Source: Tepidisphaera sp.
Lineage (GTDB): Bacteria; Planctomycetota; Phycisphaerae; Phycisphaerales; UBA1924
Assembly (NCBI GenBank): GCA_016124375.1
Contig: WGNV01000001.1
Span: forward strand, 434,001-498,000
Reading direction: 5' to 3'
DNA length: 64,000 nucleotides
Shown here piece by piece: positions 39,542 through 48,129 of the stretch; the stretch's first letter is position 1, and each line of letters starts with the position of its first letter. Under the pieces are notes generated by a model that saw only the letters and a list, made by a program, of their open reading frames with translations, was not told where the DNA came from and made no database searches. The translations under genes were made by a program, and so were the position numbers.

Positions 39542-42178
39542 ATGCCCAACCCGCCACGTCGTTCCCGCCCATCACGGCCCGCCGTCCTAGCCGCGGCCGC
39601 TGCACTTCTGGGGTTTGTGGCGATCACCCCTCTCGCCGCGGCCCAGCCGTCGTGCGATGGCACCTGGGTACCCACGCTGGGCCCGACAGGCGTGGATGGT
39701 TACGTGTACGCCATGGCCAAGTGGGACCCTGACGGGCCCGGGCCGCTGCCGATGTGCGCGGTGATGGGCGGAACGTTTGCCGTCGCGGGTGACAGCATCG
39801 CTGCCAACATCGCGCTATGGAATCCAGACAACGGCCAGTTCTCGCCCCTCGGAGGCGGCGTGAACGGGCGTGTGCGCACGATCGCCGCGTTGCCCGACGG
39901 ACGTCTGGTGGTCGGGGGAGATTTCTCAATGGCGGGCAGCACGCCGGCCAATCGTGTGGCGATCTGGAACGGCACGAGTTGGTCGGCCCTCGGCGCGGGA
40001 ATTGATAACAATCCGCCTTCCCGCGGTGCAGCCGAGGTGGATTCCGTGACGGGCCTCGCGGACAATTCGGTGATCGTCGCCGGCAACATCTATTCGGCGG
40101 GCGGGGTTATGACTGGCTCAATCGCTCGATGGGATGGCCAGACGTGGTCATCGCTCGGGTCGACACCGTTCACGGATTGGTCGGGATCACTCGCGATCGA
40201 CCCAATATCGCATGACCTCTTTGCGGCTGTCGGGGGCTCGGCGATGCGATGGGACGGTACTTCTTGGGCTGCCGTGCCCGGAGGTGTAGGTCGCTACAAC
40301 TTCAGCTTTGACGACGCGGGCAATCTTTACTCCGCAACCAGCGGCGGAATACTTGCTCGCTGGGATCGCAGTTCGTGGACGAACTTCGCCTTCTCGAACG
40401 GCTACTTCGAATGCGTGCTCGGCACGGACCCCGGATTGTGCTCTAGCGCGGAGACCGGATACCAAGTTGTCGGGCAGCGGGGTCTTCCGCGACTCTCGGT
40501 GAGGTTCTCGGGCGGCTCCGGTTCGTACGGCATGTCAAGCGATGTGTATTGCATGCTTCGGTCCACGAATCAAACTATGCTCGCCGGTGGCAAGTTCACG
40601 TCATATGGCTCGCTTCAGGGGGTGTATTACTCGCAATACCCGACATACGTGCCCTCAGTGCTGCTTGGCCAGCCGGCAAGGTTTGAGAACGGGACCCTCC
40701 GCCCGCTTCGTCCCACCGGCGCCTTCATTTTCCCTGGCAAACTCATTCGACTAGACGACGGCACCATCGCGACAATCGAGCGAGGCCGATTGGGCGTCTA
40801 CACCTATGACCCCTCAGGATCTTGGACGAATCAACCATTCGATCGAAGTTTCTTTTGCGGAAGTTGCGGCAGATTTCAATATGTTGAGGATATTGCACCC
40901 ATCCCGGGTGGAGGAATGGTCGCGATCCAGGGTGATGCGGTTTATAGCTCCAGAGACGGAGATGGGTTTGTCCGCATTGGCACAAGCAACAATCTGATAG
41001 TTGACTTTCACCCAAATCCGCAGGCTGGGGTTCTTCCCAATGGTGATATTGTCGTTGCTTCTCCCGACCTCACCGTCATTAACTCTGTTCCCGTCCACGG
41101 CTTCGCCCGATGGGACGGACAGACTTGGTCAGACATGTGCTCTGGATTCGCACTATCCACGCCGGGATACGGTAACTTCGTCGTGGCGGTAGCCCCCAAC
41201 GGCGATCTCGTTGTCGCAGGCAATCTCGTGAACATCAACGGCGTGCCCGTGCGTGGGGTCGCCCGGTGGGACGGCTCGAATTGGCACGCATTGAGCGATT
41301 GTGGGCTCGAATCCGTCTCGCTGTTGACGATCGGCGGAAACGGACACATCGTCGTGAGTGGCGTCACCCCCGCTCCTGCTCAGCTGGCCATGCGAGAGTG
41401 GAACGGATCGGCTTGGACTTCGATCGAGGCGCCGTTCCACCTCGGAACTTCGGGCGGCTACCTGTACTCGCTGGCCACGCGTACGAACGGCGACATTGTC
41501 GCTGCCGGCCTTTTCGACTCCGTCGGGACTAGCCCGGCTGCCAATATCGCCCGCTGGGATGGCTTCTCATGGCGACCTATCAGTGATGGACTGCCGACTC
41601 TGGGCGGTTATGGCTCGGGTGTTACAGGACTGGTGGTTGCTTCCGACGACACAGTCTTTGCGGGCGGTGACTTCTCCCACTCAGGCAACACCGTCTCCTA
41701 CGGCCTCGCCCATGCGGTGTTCGGCGCGGGCGCCCCACCCACCATCACCCAGCAGCCCGAAAACTACGCGACCTGCTTCGGCTACGACGCAATGTTTCAT
41801 GTCGCCGCCGCCAGCTCGGGCGCGCTGGCGTATCACTGGACGCTTGACGGCACACCCATTGACGCAGCCCTCAACCCCAGCGCCCTCACCGATACGCTGA
41901 TCATCGCCGACGGAGCCAGGCCCGCGTCGTATCGCTGTGTCGTATCCAACGGCTGCGGCAGCGTCACCAGCGATGCCGTCACCCCCTTCGAGCATCCTTG
42001 CTGCCCGGATTACAACTACGACGGTGTGGTGGATCAGGGTGACATAGACGCGATGATCCTTCTCATGGAAGACCAGAGCCCCGTCGGCAAGAACCCCGAC
42101 TTCAACCAAGACGGCGTCTTCGACCAGGGCGACGTCGACGCACTCATCACCGTCATCGCCGGCGGGCCCTGCCCCTAG
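39542..42178 (+). CDS. Exported beta-propeller protein with Ig-like domain and dockerin
   Basis: An 878-residue protein. The ATG at 39542 gives a basic start followed by a hydrophobic segment and cleavage near AAAQP, a signal peptide. About fifteen repeats with WDG-x-W / GGDF motifs (WNGTSWSALGAG, IARWDGQTWSSLGS, VARWDGSNWHALSD, IARWDGFSWRPISD) suggest one or two Kelch-like propellers (about 40-730). An Ig-like part follows (TQQPENYATCFGYDAMFHVA ... YRCVVSNGCG), then dockerin repeats (NYDGVVDQGDIDAMILLM, NQDGVFDQGDVDALITVI) ending GGPCP. Base composition between 40100 and 41300 is more AT-rich than its neighbours, perhaps reflecting transfer or divergence. Confidence 0.83.
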   Translation: MPNPPRRSRPSRPAVLAAAAALLGFVAITPLAAAQPSCDGTWVPTLGPTGVDGYVYAMAKWDPDGPGPLPMCAVMGGTFAVAGDSIAANIALWNPDNGQFSPLGGGVNGRVRTIAALPDGRLVVGGDFSMAGSTPANRVAIWNGTSWSALGAGIDNNPPSRGAAEVDSVTGLADNSVIVAGNIYSAGGVMTGSIARWDGQTWSSLGSTPFTDWSGSLAIDPISHDLFAAVGGSAMRWDGTSWAAVPGGVGRYNFSFDDAGNLYSATSGGILARWDRSSWTNFAFSNGYFECVLGTDPGLCSSAETGYQVVGQRGLPRLSVRFSGGSGSYGMSSDVYCMLRSTNQTMLAGGKFTSYGSLQGVYYSQYPTYVPSVLLGQPARFENGTLRPLRPTGAFIFPGKLIRLDDGTIATIERGRLGVYTYDPSGSWTNQPFDRSFFCGSCGRFQYVEDIAPIPGGGMVAIQGDAVYSSRDGDGFVRIGTSNNLIVDFHPNPQAGVLPNGDIVVASPDLTVINSVPVHGFARWDGQTWSDMCSGFALSTPGYGNFVVAVAPNGDLVVAGNLVNINGVPVRGVARWDGSNWHALSDCGLESVSLLTIGGNGHIVVSGVTPAPAQLAMREWNGSAWTSIEAPFHLGTSGGYLYSLATRTNGDIVAAGLFDSVGTSPAANIARWDGFSWRPISDGLPTLGGYGSGVTGLVVASDDTVFAGGDFSHSGNTVSYGLAHAVFGAGAPPTITQQPENYATCFGYDAMFHVAAASSGALAYHWTLDGTPIDAALNPSALTDTLIIADGARPASYRCVVSNGCGSVTSDAVTPFEHPCCPDYNYDGVVDQGDIDAMILLMEDQSPVGKNPDFNQDGVFDQGDVDALITVIAGGPCP

Positions 42179-42229
42179 GCGATTCCGGCCCGCAGGTCGC
42201 ACCGCGCGGCTGCGAACGCGCCCCTCCAC

Positions 42230-42511
42230 TCACTCCCGCTTCCGTCTCAACAACTGAAACACCCCCGCCTTGAGCAGCACCGACCCCGCGATCATGGGCA
42301 ACACGCCGATCGCCCCGATCTTCACGCCGTGCAGCATCTGGTCGCTCACCCCCTGTTCGCCCCCCTTGGGGTCGTCCAGCGGGTGCTCCAGCGCACCTTG
42401 GTACATACCCACCAACGGCACGATCGCCAAACTTGCCCCGTACAAAATAACCCCGCCCCCGATCAGGCTCAGGATTACGCCAGCCGCCAGCTTGGTGCCC
42501 ACGCCCCGCAT
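42230..42511 (-). CDS. Small two-helix membrane protein, unknown function
   Basis: A 93-residue protein with two hydrophobic helices: TKLAAGVILSLIGGGVILYGAS (about 6-28) and IGAIGVLPMIAGSVLLKAGVF (about 65-86). They are joined by an acidic loop (GALEHPLDDPKGGEQGVSDQ) and followed by a basic tail (LLRRKRE). A GGAG precedes the ATG at 42511. A 465-residue ORF in the same frame was rejected because its upstream part is antisense to the LEPR-XLL gene. It converges with the propeller gene. Confidence 0.7.
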   Translation of the reverse strand: MRGVGTKLAAGVILSLIGGGVILYGASLAIVPLVGMYQGALEHPLDDPKGGEQGVSDQMLHGVKIGAIGVLPMIAGSVLLKAGVFQLLRRKRE

Positions 42512-42709
42512 CTGCTGCTCCGACCGGAAAAACCCGTTCGCGCCGACGGGATTCACCGAAAATACCCCTCGCGACGCCGAACTTGCCCGGGGGAATACCG
42601 ATACAGTCGAACCGTCATTCGTGCATATGTCGCGGCCGCCCGGCCCCCCGGCCTTCGGCCATGACCCGTTGCCACGCCAGCATAGCGCAACCTGCGAAAG
42701 GCCAAGAAC

Positions 42710-44311
42710 ATGAAGCTTCTCAACCACCTTCTGGGTCTTTCTTCCGCCCCCCGCCCCAATCACGATGGCTTCGAGCCGCTCGAAAGCCGCCAGTTGCTCG
42801 CGGCCGACCTTTCGGTCGCCCTCGGTCCCGTCACGAACCCCTTCAAGGGCAACACCGACCGGGTGCAGGCGCAGGTCATCGTCACCAACGTGGGCGATGA
42901 GACCTTCAAGGCGCCCCGAAACGCCGTCGTCGAGTTGTATCTCTCGGCCGACAGCACCTTTGACGCCTCGACGGACGTGCTTTTCGCATCCCTCAAGCTT
43001 TCCAGCCTCTCCCGGGGCGCCAGCAAAAAGCTCAAGCTCGATGTTCCCGAGCCCAAACTGCTGAACCCGGCCAGCGGCCCGTCCCTGCCCGCCGGCAACT
43101 ACAACGTCATCGCCCGCATCTCCGGGCTCGACTCCAATTCCGCCAACGACATCGCGGTGGGCAGCGGCTCGGTCGCCGTCGATTACAACTTCGGCCTGCG
43201 GGATCGCGCCAAGGTCTCGCTCGCCCTGCCGCTGGCCGACGGCACCACCATCACCCTGCGAATCAACGACAGGGGCACCGGCACCGTCACGAGCGACAAC
43301 GGGCACATCATCGTCACGCTGCTCAGCGGCGGCACCCGCTCCGAGCTGGTCATCAGCAGCAACGCCAAGGGCCGCACCACCTCGACCATCGACGGGCTCA
43401 TCATCAGCGACGTGGTCAAGCGCGTCATCGCCGACAAGATCACCGTCAACGGCAGCGTGGTGATCAATGGCGGGCTGGCCAGCATCTCGCTCGGCGGGCT
43501 GACCAACGGCAGCATCTCGTACGCCGCCACCAACTTCGGGTTCTTCAGCTTCCAGCGCAACACCTTCAGCGTGGGCGAGGTGCGCGACTCCATCATCTCG
43601 ACCGACGTGCCCCTGGCCGAACTGCACATCACCCGCTGGATCGACACCAACGGCGGGGGCGATCGCCTGGTCGCACCCTCCATCGGCGCCATCACCTCCT
43701 TGGGCGATTTCCAGCCCTCGGTCACCATCTCCAGCCGCACGCCCAAGGACCCCTATTCGATCATCACCGCCAACATCAAGGGGCGGATCAGCGGCTCATG
43801 GGACCTGGCCTTCGGCGTCCGGCGCTTCCAGGCCGGGCCCATCACCAACGACTTCAAGGCCACGTTCGGTGGCAACATCGACACGTTCAATGTGAACGGC
43901 AACTTCGAGGGGCTGGTGGCCGCGCCCAACATCAACCACCTCTTCGTGACCGGCGACCTGCGCGGGGCCAGCATCCTGGTGGGCACCACCCTGGGCAACG
44001 ACGTGCTGCTGGGCGGCACGGGCAACGCCGCCGACAGCTTTACCGCCGGCCGCCTGGGAGACTTCACCGTCCGGGGTTCGGTCATCAACTCGCTCATCGC
44101 CTCGGGCCTCAACCCGGTCGACAACATCTACCTCAACGGCAACGACACGCTCGCCAACAACAGCAGCATCGGGCGCATCCAGATCTACAAGAACCTGGTC
44201 AACTCCCACTTCGCCGCGGCTTCTCTCCCCTCCACCGTGCGAATCCTCTATAACAGCCGCGTCTCGACCGCCAACAACCCCTCCTTCCTCACCATCCAGG
44301 CGGGCGGCTGA
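42710..44311 (+). CDS. Exported LEPR-XLL protein with CARDB-like region
   Basis: A 533-residue protein. The N-terminal block HDGFEPLESRQLLAADLSV fits the LEPR-XLL signature of planctomycete exported proteins, replacing a classic signal peptide. Residues 33-155 resemble CARDB/adhesion beta sandwiches (VQAQVIVTNVGDETF, LPAGNYNVIARISGLDS). The rest is a repetitive beta region (GSVVINGGLASISLGGLTNG, GGNIDTFNVNGNFEGLV), likely a beta-helix of surface-protein type. There is no dockerin. It is probably a cell-surface or cell-wall-like protein. It lies 19 bases upstream of lpxC; a shared transcript is possible. Confidence 0.83.
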   Translation: MKLLNHLLGLSSAPRPNHDGFEPLESRQLLAADLSVALGPVTNPFKGNTDRVQAQVIVTNVGDETFKAPRNAVVELYLSADSTFDASTDVLFASLKLSSLSRGASKKLKLDVPEPKLLNPASGPSLPAGNYNVIARISGLDSNSANDIAVGSGSVAVDYNFGLRDRAKVSLALPLADGTTITLRINDRGTGTVTSDNGHIIVTLLSGGTRSELVISSNAKGRTTSTIDGLIISDVVKRVIADKITVNGSVVINGGLASISLGGLTNGSISYAATNFGFFSFQRNTFSVGEVRDSIISTDVPLAELHITRWIDTNGGGDRLVAPSIGAITSLGDFQPSVTISSRTPKDPYSIITANIKGRISGSWDLAFGVRRFQAGPITNDFKATFGGNIDTFNVNGNFEGLVAAPNINHLFVTGDLRGASILVGTTLGNDVLLGGTGNAADSFTAGRLGDFTVRGSVINSLIASGLNPVDNIYLNGNDTLANNSSIGRIQIYKNLVNSHFAAASLPSTVRILYNSRVSTANNPSFLTIQAGG

Positions 44312-44330
44312 TCGCGTACCGTCCAACGCG

Positions 44331-45152
44331 ATGACCCCGACGCCCATCACCGGCCACGGCGCGTTCAGCGGCAAGCCCGGCACGCTCACCCTCCAGCCCG
44401 GCGCAGGTCTGCAGTGGCGCGACGCCGGCGGCGACACGCTCTCCGCCCTGGTGGCCCACGTCTCGAGCGACCACGCCTGGACCGGCCTGCCACCCAGCGT
44501 CCCGATCCGCAACACCACCCTCCGCTCCAGCCGCCGCGTCTACGCGACCATCGAGCACGTGATGGGCGCGCTCGCCGGGCTGGGCGTGTGGAACGCTGGC
44601 ATGATTCTCGAAGGCCCCGAAGTGCCGATCCTGGACGGATCGGCGCGGGCGTTCGCGCAAGCCGCCCGGGCGCTGCCCAAGGGCGCGCCCGAGCCCCTGG
44701 TGCTTCGCGAACCCGTCGAAGTCCGCGCGGGCGAGGCGTCGATCCGCGCCACGCCCCTGGCCCCGGGTGAGCCACTCGAATACACCTACCAACTCGATTA
44801 CGGCCCCGCGTCCCCCCTGCCCGCGCAGCAGGCGTCGTGGCGGGGCGATCCTCACGACTTCGAAGCCACCATCGCCCCGGCGCGCACGTTTTCGCTCCGG
44901 CGCGAGGCTGAAATGGCCCAGAGCCTGGGCCTGTTCCGGCACCTCAGCCCCGAGGACCTTGTCGTGGTGGGCGACGACGGCACGCCGATCCGCAATGCCT
45001 GGCGTTTCGAGCACGAGCCGGCCAGGCACAAGCTGCTCGACCTGATCGGAGACCTTGCCCTGCTGGGGCGCCCGCTGCACGCCAGGGTCGTTGCGACCCG
45101 CTCCGGACACGCCCTGACCCACGAGTTCTGCCGTCGGGTGCTGGGTTTGTGA
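44331..45152 (+). CDS. lpxC: UDP-3-O-acyl-N-acetylglucosamine deacetylase LpxC
   Basis: Zn-dependent, committed step of lipid A synthesis, which implies an LPS-bearing outer membrane. The 273-residue protein has the family blocks ITGHGAFSGKPGTLTLQPG (start), TIEHVMGALAGLGV (zinc histidine), EVPILDGSA, APARTFSL, FEHEPARHKLLDLIGDLALL (zinc His and Asp) and SGHALTHEF (catalytic His). It is slightly shorter than the typical 300 residues and is not fused to FabZ, unlike some planctomycete versions. Other lpx genes are not in the window. Confidence 0.95.
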   Translation: MTPTPITGHGAFSGKPGTLTLQPGAGLQWRDAGGDTLSALVAHVSSDHAWTGLPPSVPIRNTTLRSSRRVYATIEHVMGALAGLGVWNAGMILEGPEVPILDGSARAFAQAARALPKGAPEPLVLREPVEVRAGEASIRATPLAPGEPLEYTYQLDYGPASPLPAQQASWRGDPHDFEATIAPARTFSLRREAEMAQSLGLFRHLSPEDLVVVGDDGTPIRNAWRFEHEPARHKLLDLIGDLALLGRPLHARVVATRSGHALTHEFCRRVLGL

Positions 45153-45190
45153 ACTCCGGAGAACCGTCCGCGCCGCGACGGGATTGATGT

Positions 45191-46216
45191 CTATCGCGAC
45201 CTTGATCGACGCACCGGAGTCATCTTGGGTCTGGCCCGCGAAGGCGCGGCTTCGTCAGCGATGACGTCCGGAACGCTCGCGAACCGATTCATCGCGTGCT
45301 GGCTCGCGCTGCGGGGAGAGTGAATGCCGCTGGGCGGGGGCGGCACCTCCGGCGGGCGGATCGGTCCCTTCAGCATCCGATCGAAAGCGCGCCCGGCGTT
45401 GTCCTTGGAATACTCGCACCCGATGAATCGCCGCCCCAGCGCCCGGGCGATCACCCCGGTGGTGCCGCTGCCCAGGAACGGATCCAGCACCAGGTCGCCG
45501 GGATTGCTGCACGACAGGATGACGCGGGCCAGGTACACCTCGGGCAACTGGTTGTCGTGGCCCGGGCGGCGTTCCTTGTTGTTCCCCTGGATCCGCCCCC
45601 AGTACTGCCCGTACCACACGTCCATCGGCACGCGCTTGCCGCTGGGCATGCCGTCCTTCTTGCTCAATGTCCGCGGGTCAAAGTACGTCGTCGCCCGGTC
45701 GCTGGCCTCCAGCACGCGCTCCGGGCGCCACGTGCGTCCGCCCGGCTGGTTCTCGTTGAATCCGCCCGGCTTCACGAAGTACAACGCGTGCACCTTGCTG
45801 TTGATGAACCGGGCCTTGGTGTTCTGCCCAAACCGGTAATGCCAGATGCACCAGTTCTCCATCTCCAGCGCCGGCTGCCCCGGACCGGCGTCGGTCTTCA
45901 GGTGCATCACGATCTCGGCGGCGGTGTCGTCGGGGATGTTGATCCAGAACGCCCCGCCCGGGCGCAGCGCCGCGCGGCACAGGTTGAGCCACTCGCGGGT
46001 GAACTGCAGGTAGTCCTCGCGGGGCATCGAATCATCCCACTTGTCGTACGCCCGGTTCCAGTTGAAGGGCGGATCCGCGAAGACCAGGTCCACGCTCCCG
46101 CGCTGGACTTCGGGCAGGCTCGCCAGAATCCGGCGGCAATCGCCCACCCACACCCGGCTGGCTCCGTCGTCGGTCGCAAAGTTGGGCTCAGGTGCGCGCA
46201 CGCCGTGGGGTTTCAT
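45191..46216 (-). CDS. Orphan beta-class DNA methyltransferase (N6-adenine or N4-cytosine)
   Basis: A 341-residue AdoMet-dependent methyltransferase. The catalytic motif IV is DLVFADPPFNWNRAY (DPPF), and motif I (DPFLGSGTTGVIARALGRRF) comes after it, the order of beta-class enzymes such as HinfI/CcrM. RVWVGDCRRILASLP and INSKVHALYFVKP complete the core. The C-terminal tail is Pro/Arg-rich and unlike CcrM's. The start is the ATG at 46216, not the in-frame TTG upstream. No restriction endonuclease is adjacent, so it may be a solitary regulatory or protective enzyme. Target sequence is unknown. Confidence 0.9.
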   Translation of the reverse strand: MKPHGVRAPEPNFATDDGASRVWVGDCRRILASLPEVQRGSVDLVFADPPFNWNRAYDKWDDSMPREDYLQFTREWLNLCRAALRPGGAFWINIPDDTAAEIVMHLKTDAGPGQPALEMENWCIWHYRFGQNTKARFINSKVHALYFVKPGGFNENQPGGRTWRPERVLEASDRATTYFDPRTLSKKDGMPSGKRVPMDVWYGQYWGRIQGNNKERRPGHDNQLPEVYLARVILSCSNPGDLVLDPFLGSGTTGVIARALGRRFIGCEYSKDNAGRAFDRMLKGPIRPPEVPPPPSGIHSPRSASQHAMNRFASVPDVIADEAAPSRARPKMTPVRRSRSR

Positions 46217-46489
46217 GGGCAGGCTCAAGATACGCAGCCCTCATCCGCCCTGCACGCCGAAACCCGCCCCAGCCGACACCCCGGACTCGATTCTTCGCCG
46301 CGAAAAAAGACCCGCTACGCCCCAAACTCATCCCTTCCGGCCCCCTACTATTCCGGGTTAGGACGTGGCCGCCGGGTCGTGACATTGTGAGCGCCGAAGT
46401 CTCGGCGCGACGACCCCGGACGCCCGACCCCGGCCCCGCCCCATCGGGGCGATCGCGCCGGGATTGGGTGAGCGTCCCATGGAACCTCA

Positions 46490-48004
46490 ATGACGACGCT
46501 CCCGATCATGACCAACGTCGAGCCCGAACACCCCAACCAGCCCGCGGCCACTCCCGACACCGCCCCCGTCGTGCCGGGCGACCCCCACGCCGAACATTAC
46601 GTCCCCGCGACTCCGGTCAAGGGCGAGATCTTCGACGAGGCCCAGCGCTTCGCCGACTTGGGTCTGCGCTCCAGCGTCTTGAAGGGCTGCGACGATTGCG
46701 GCTTCAAGCACCCGACCGTCACTCAGGCCAACTTCATCCCGCCGATCATGGCCGGTCGCGACGTCCTGGGCCAGGCCAAGACCGGCACGGGCAAGACCGC
46801 CGCCTTCGGCCTGCCCCTGCTGCACGGCCTGGACAAGGACACCCCCTTCCAGGCCCTCGTGCTCGCCCCGACCCGCGAACTGGCCATCCAGATCACCCAC
46901 GAGATCAACGAACTGGGCGTGCACACGCCCATCAAGGCGATGACGCTCTACGGCGGCCAGGCCGTGCAGGCCCAGGCCGACAAGCTCAAGCGCGGAGCCC
47001 AGATCATCGTCGGCACCCCGGGCCGCGTGATGGACATGCTCGAACGCGGGCACCTGCACTTCAACAACATCAAGTCGGTCGTCTTGGACGAGGTCGACCG
47101 GATGCTCGACATCGGCTTCCGCGAGGACATCCGCAAGATCCTCGAGCAGACGCCCAAGGAACGCCAGACCGTCTTCGTCTCGGCGACCATCTCGCCCGAC
47201 ATCGAAAAGCTCGCCCGGCGCTACCTGCGCGACCCCGAAAAGATCGTCGTCGCCAGCGGCTCACTCACCGTGAGCATGGTCAAGCAGTTTTACATGTCCG
47301 TCAATCAGTGGGACAAGAAACGCCTGCTGCTGCACCTGCTGCGCCATGAAGAGCCCGCGCTCACGCTCATCTTCTGCCGCCTGAAGCGCAGCGTCGACGA
47401 GATCGCCAAGGGTCTCACCCAGCGCGGCATCGAGTCTTTCGCCATTCACGGCGACATGCCCCAGGGCAAGCGCAACACCGTCATGCAGCGCCTGCGCGAC
47501 GGGGGCCTGCGGGTCCTGGTCGCCAGCGACTTGGCCAGCCGCGGGATCGACGTCGAGGGCGTCACCCACGTCATCAACTTCGACATCCCCGAAGACCCCG
47601 AGGTGTATGTGCACCGCATCGGGCGCACCGCCCGCGCCGGTCGGGGAGGCATCGCCTGGACCTTCGTCACCCCCGAGCAGGGCGAGCTGCTCACCAATGT
47701 CGAGAACCTCATCAACGCCGAGGTGCCCAAGCTCGACTACCCGGACTTCAAGCCCTCCGACGCCCCGGAAGGCTGGCGCCCCGAACTGCCCGGGGGCCGT
47801 CGCAGCGGCGGGCTGACCATCGTGGGCGCTCCCGACGCCCCGCCGCCGCCCCCACCCAAGCAGAACCGCGTCGAGCAGGTGATGAACATGCCCCTGCCCG
47901 CCGCCGAACCCGACAAGATCGACCAGACCAAGTTCCCCGGGGGTGTCGTGCCCACCAAGATGCCGCCCAAGCGGCTGATCAGAGGATTCAAGCGCAGCCG
48001 CTAG
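46490..48004 (+). CDS. DEAD-box family RNA helicase
   Basis: A 504-residue superfamily 2 RNA helicase. The Q-motif region (FKHPTVTQANFIPPIM), Walker A QAKTGTGKTAAFGLPLL, motif Ia PTRELAIQ, GG and TPGRVMD, motif II DEVDRMLD (Val in place of Ala of DEAD), motif III SAT, and motif VI HRIGRTARAGRGG are all present. An N-terminal Pro-rich leader (about 50 residues) and a Pro/Lys-rich tail (VEQVMNMPLPAAEPDK) flank the core. It probably remodels ribosomal or structured RNA. The ATG at 46490 is used; the in-frame ATG at 46508 is an alternative. Confidence 0.93.
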   Translation: MTTLPIMTNVEPEHPNQPAATPDTAPVVPGDPHAEHYVPATPVKGEIFDEAQRFADLGLRSSVLKGCDDCGFKHPTVTQANFIPPIMAGRDVLGQAKTGTGKTAAFGLPLLHGLDKDTPFQALVLAPTRELAIQITHEINELGVHTPIKAMTLYGGQAVQAQADKLKRGAQIIVGTPGRVMDMLERGHLHFNNIKSVVLDEVDRMLDIGFREDIRKILEQTPKERQTVFVSATISPDIEKLARRYLRDPEKIVVASGSLTVSMVKQFYMSVNQWDKKRLLLHLLRHEEPALTLIFCRLKRSVDEIAKGLTQRGIESFAIHGDMPQGKRNTVMQRLRDGGLRVLVASDLASRGIDVEGVTHVINFDIPEDPEVYVHRIGRTARAGRGGIAWTFVTPEQGELLTNVENLINAEVPKLDYPDFKPSDAPEGWRPELPGGRRSGGLTIVGAPDAPPPPPPKQNRVEQVMNMPLPAAEPDKIDQTKFPGGVVPTKMPPKRLIRGFKRSR

Positions 48005-48129
48005 CGACGGGCCCCTCGTCGCAGCGCATCTGTGTTCGAACGAACTCCGGACCTGGCACCGTCGCTCGACCCCCGTGTCCCGAATCAGATTCTTGAGTTT
48101 TCGGCCGGACGCAACACAGGAGACCTCCG

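Noticed and set aside
42512-43627. Extended 465-residue frame upstream of the small membrane protein
   Set aside because: The extension is antisense to the LEPR-XLL gene; only the last 93 residues look like protein and have their own start and GGAG.
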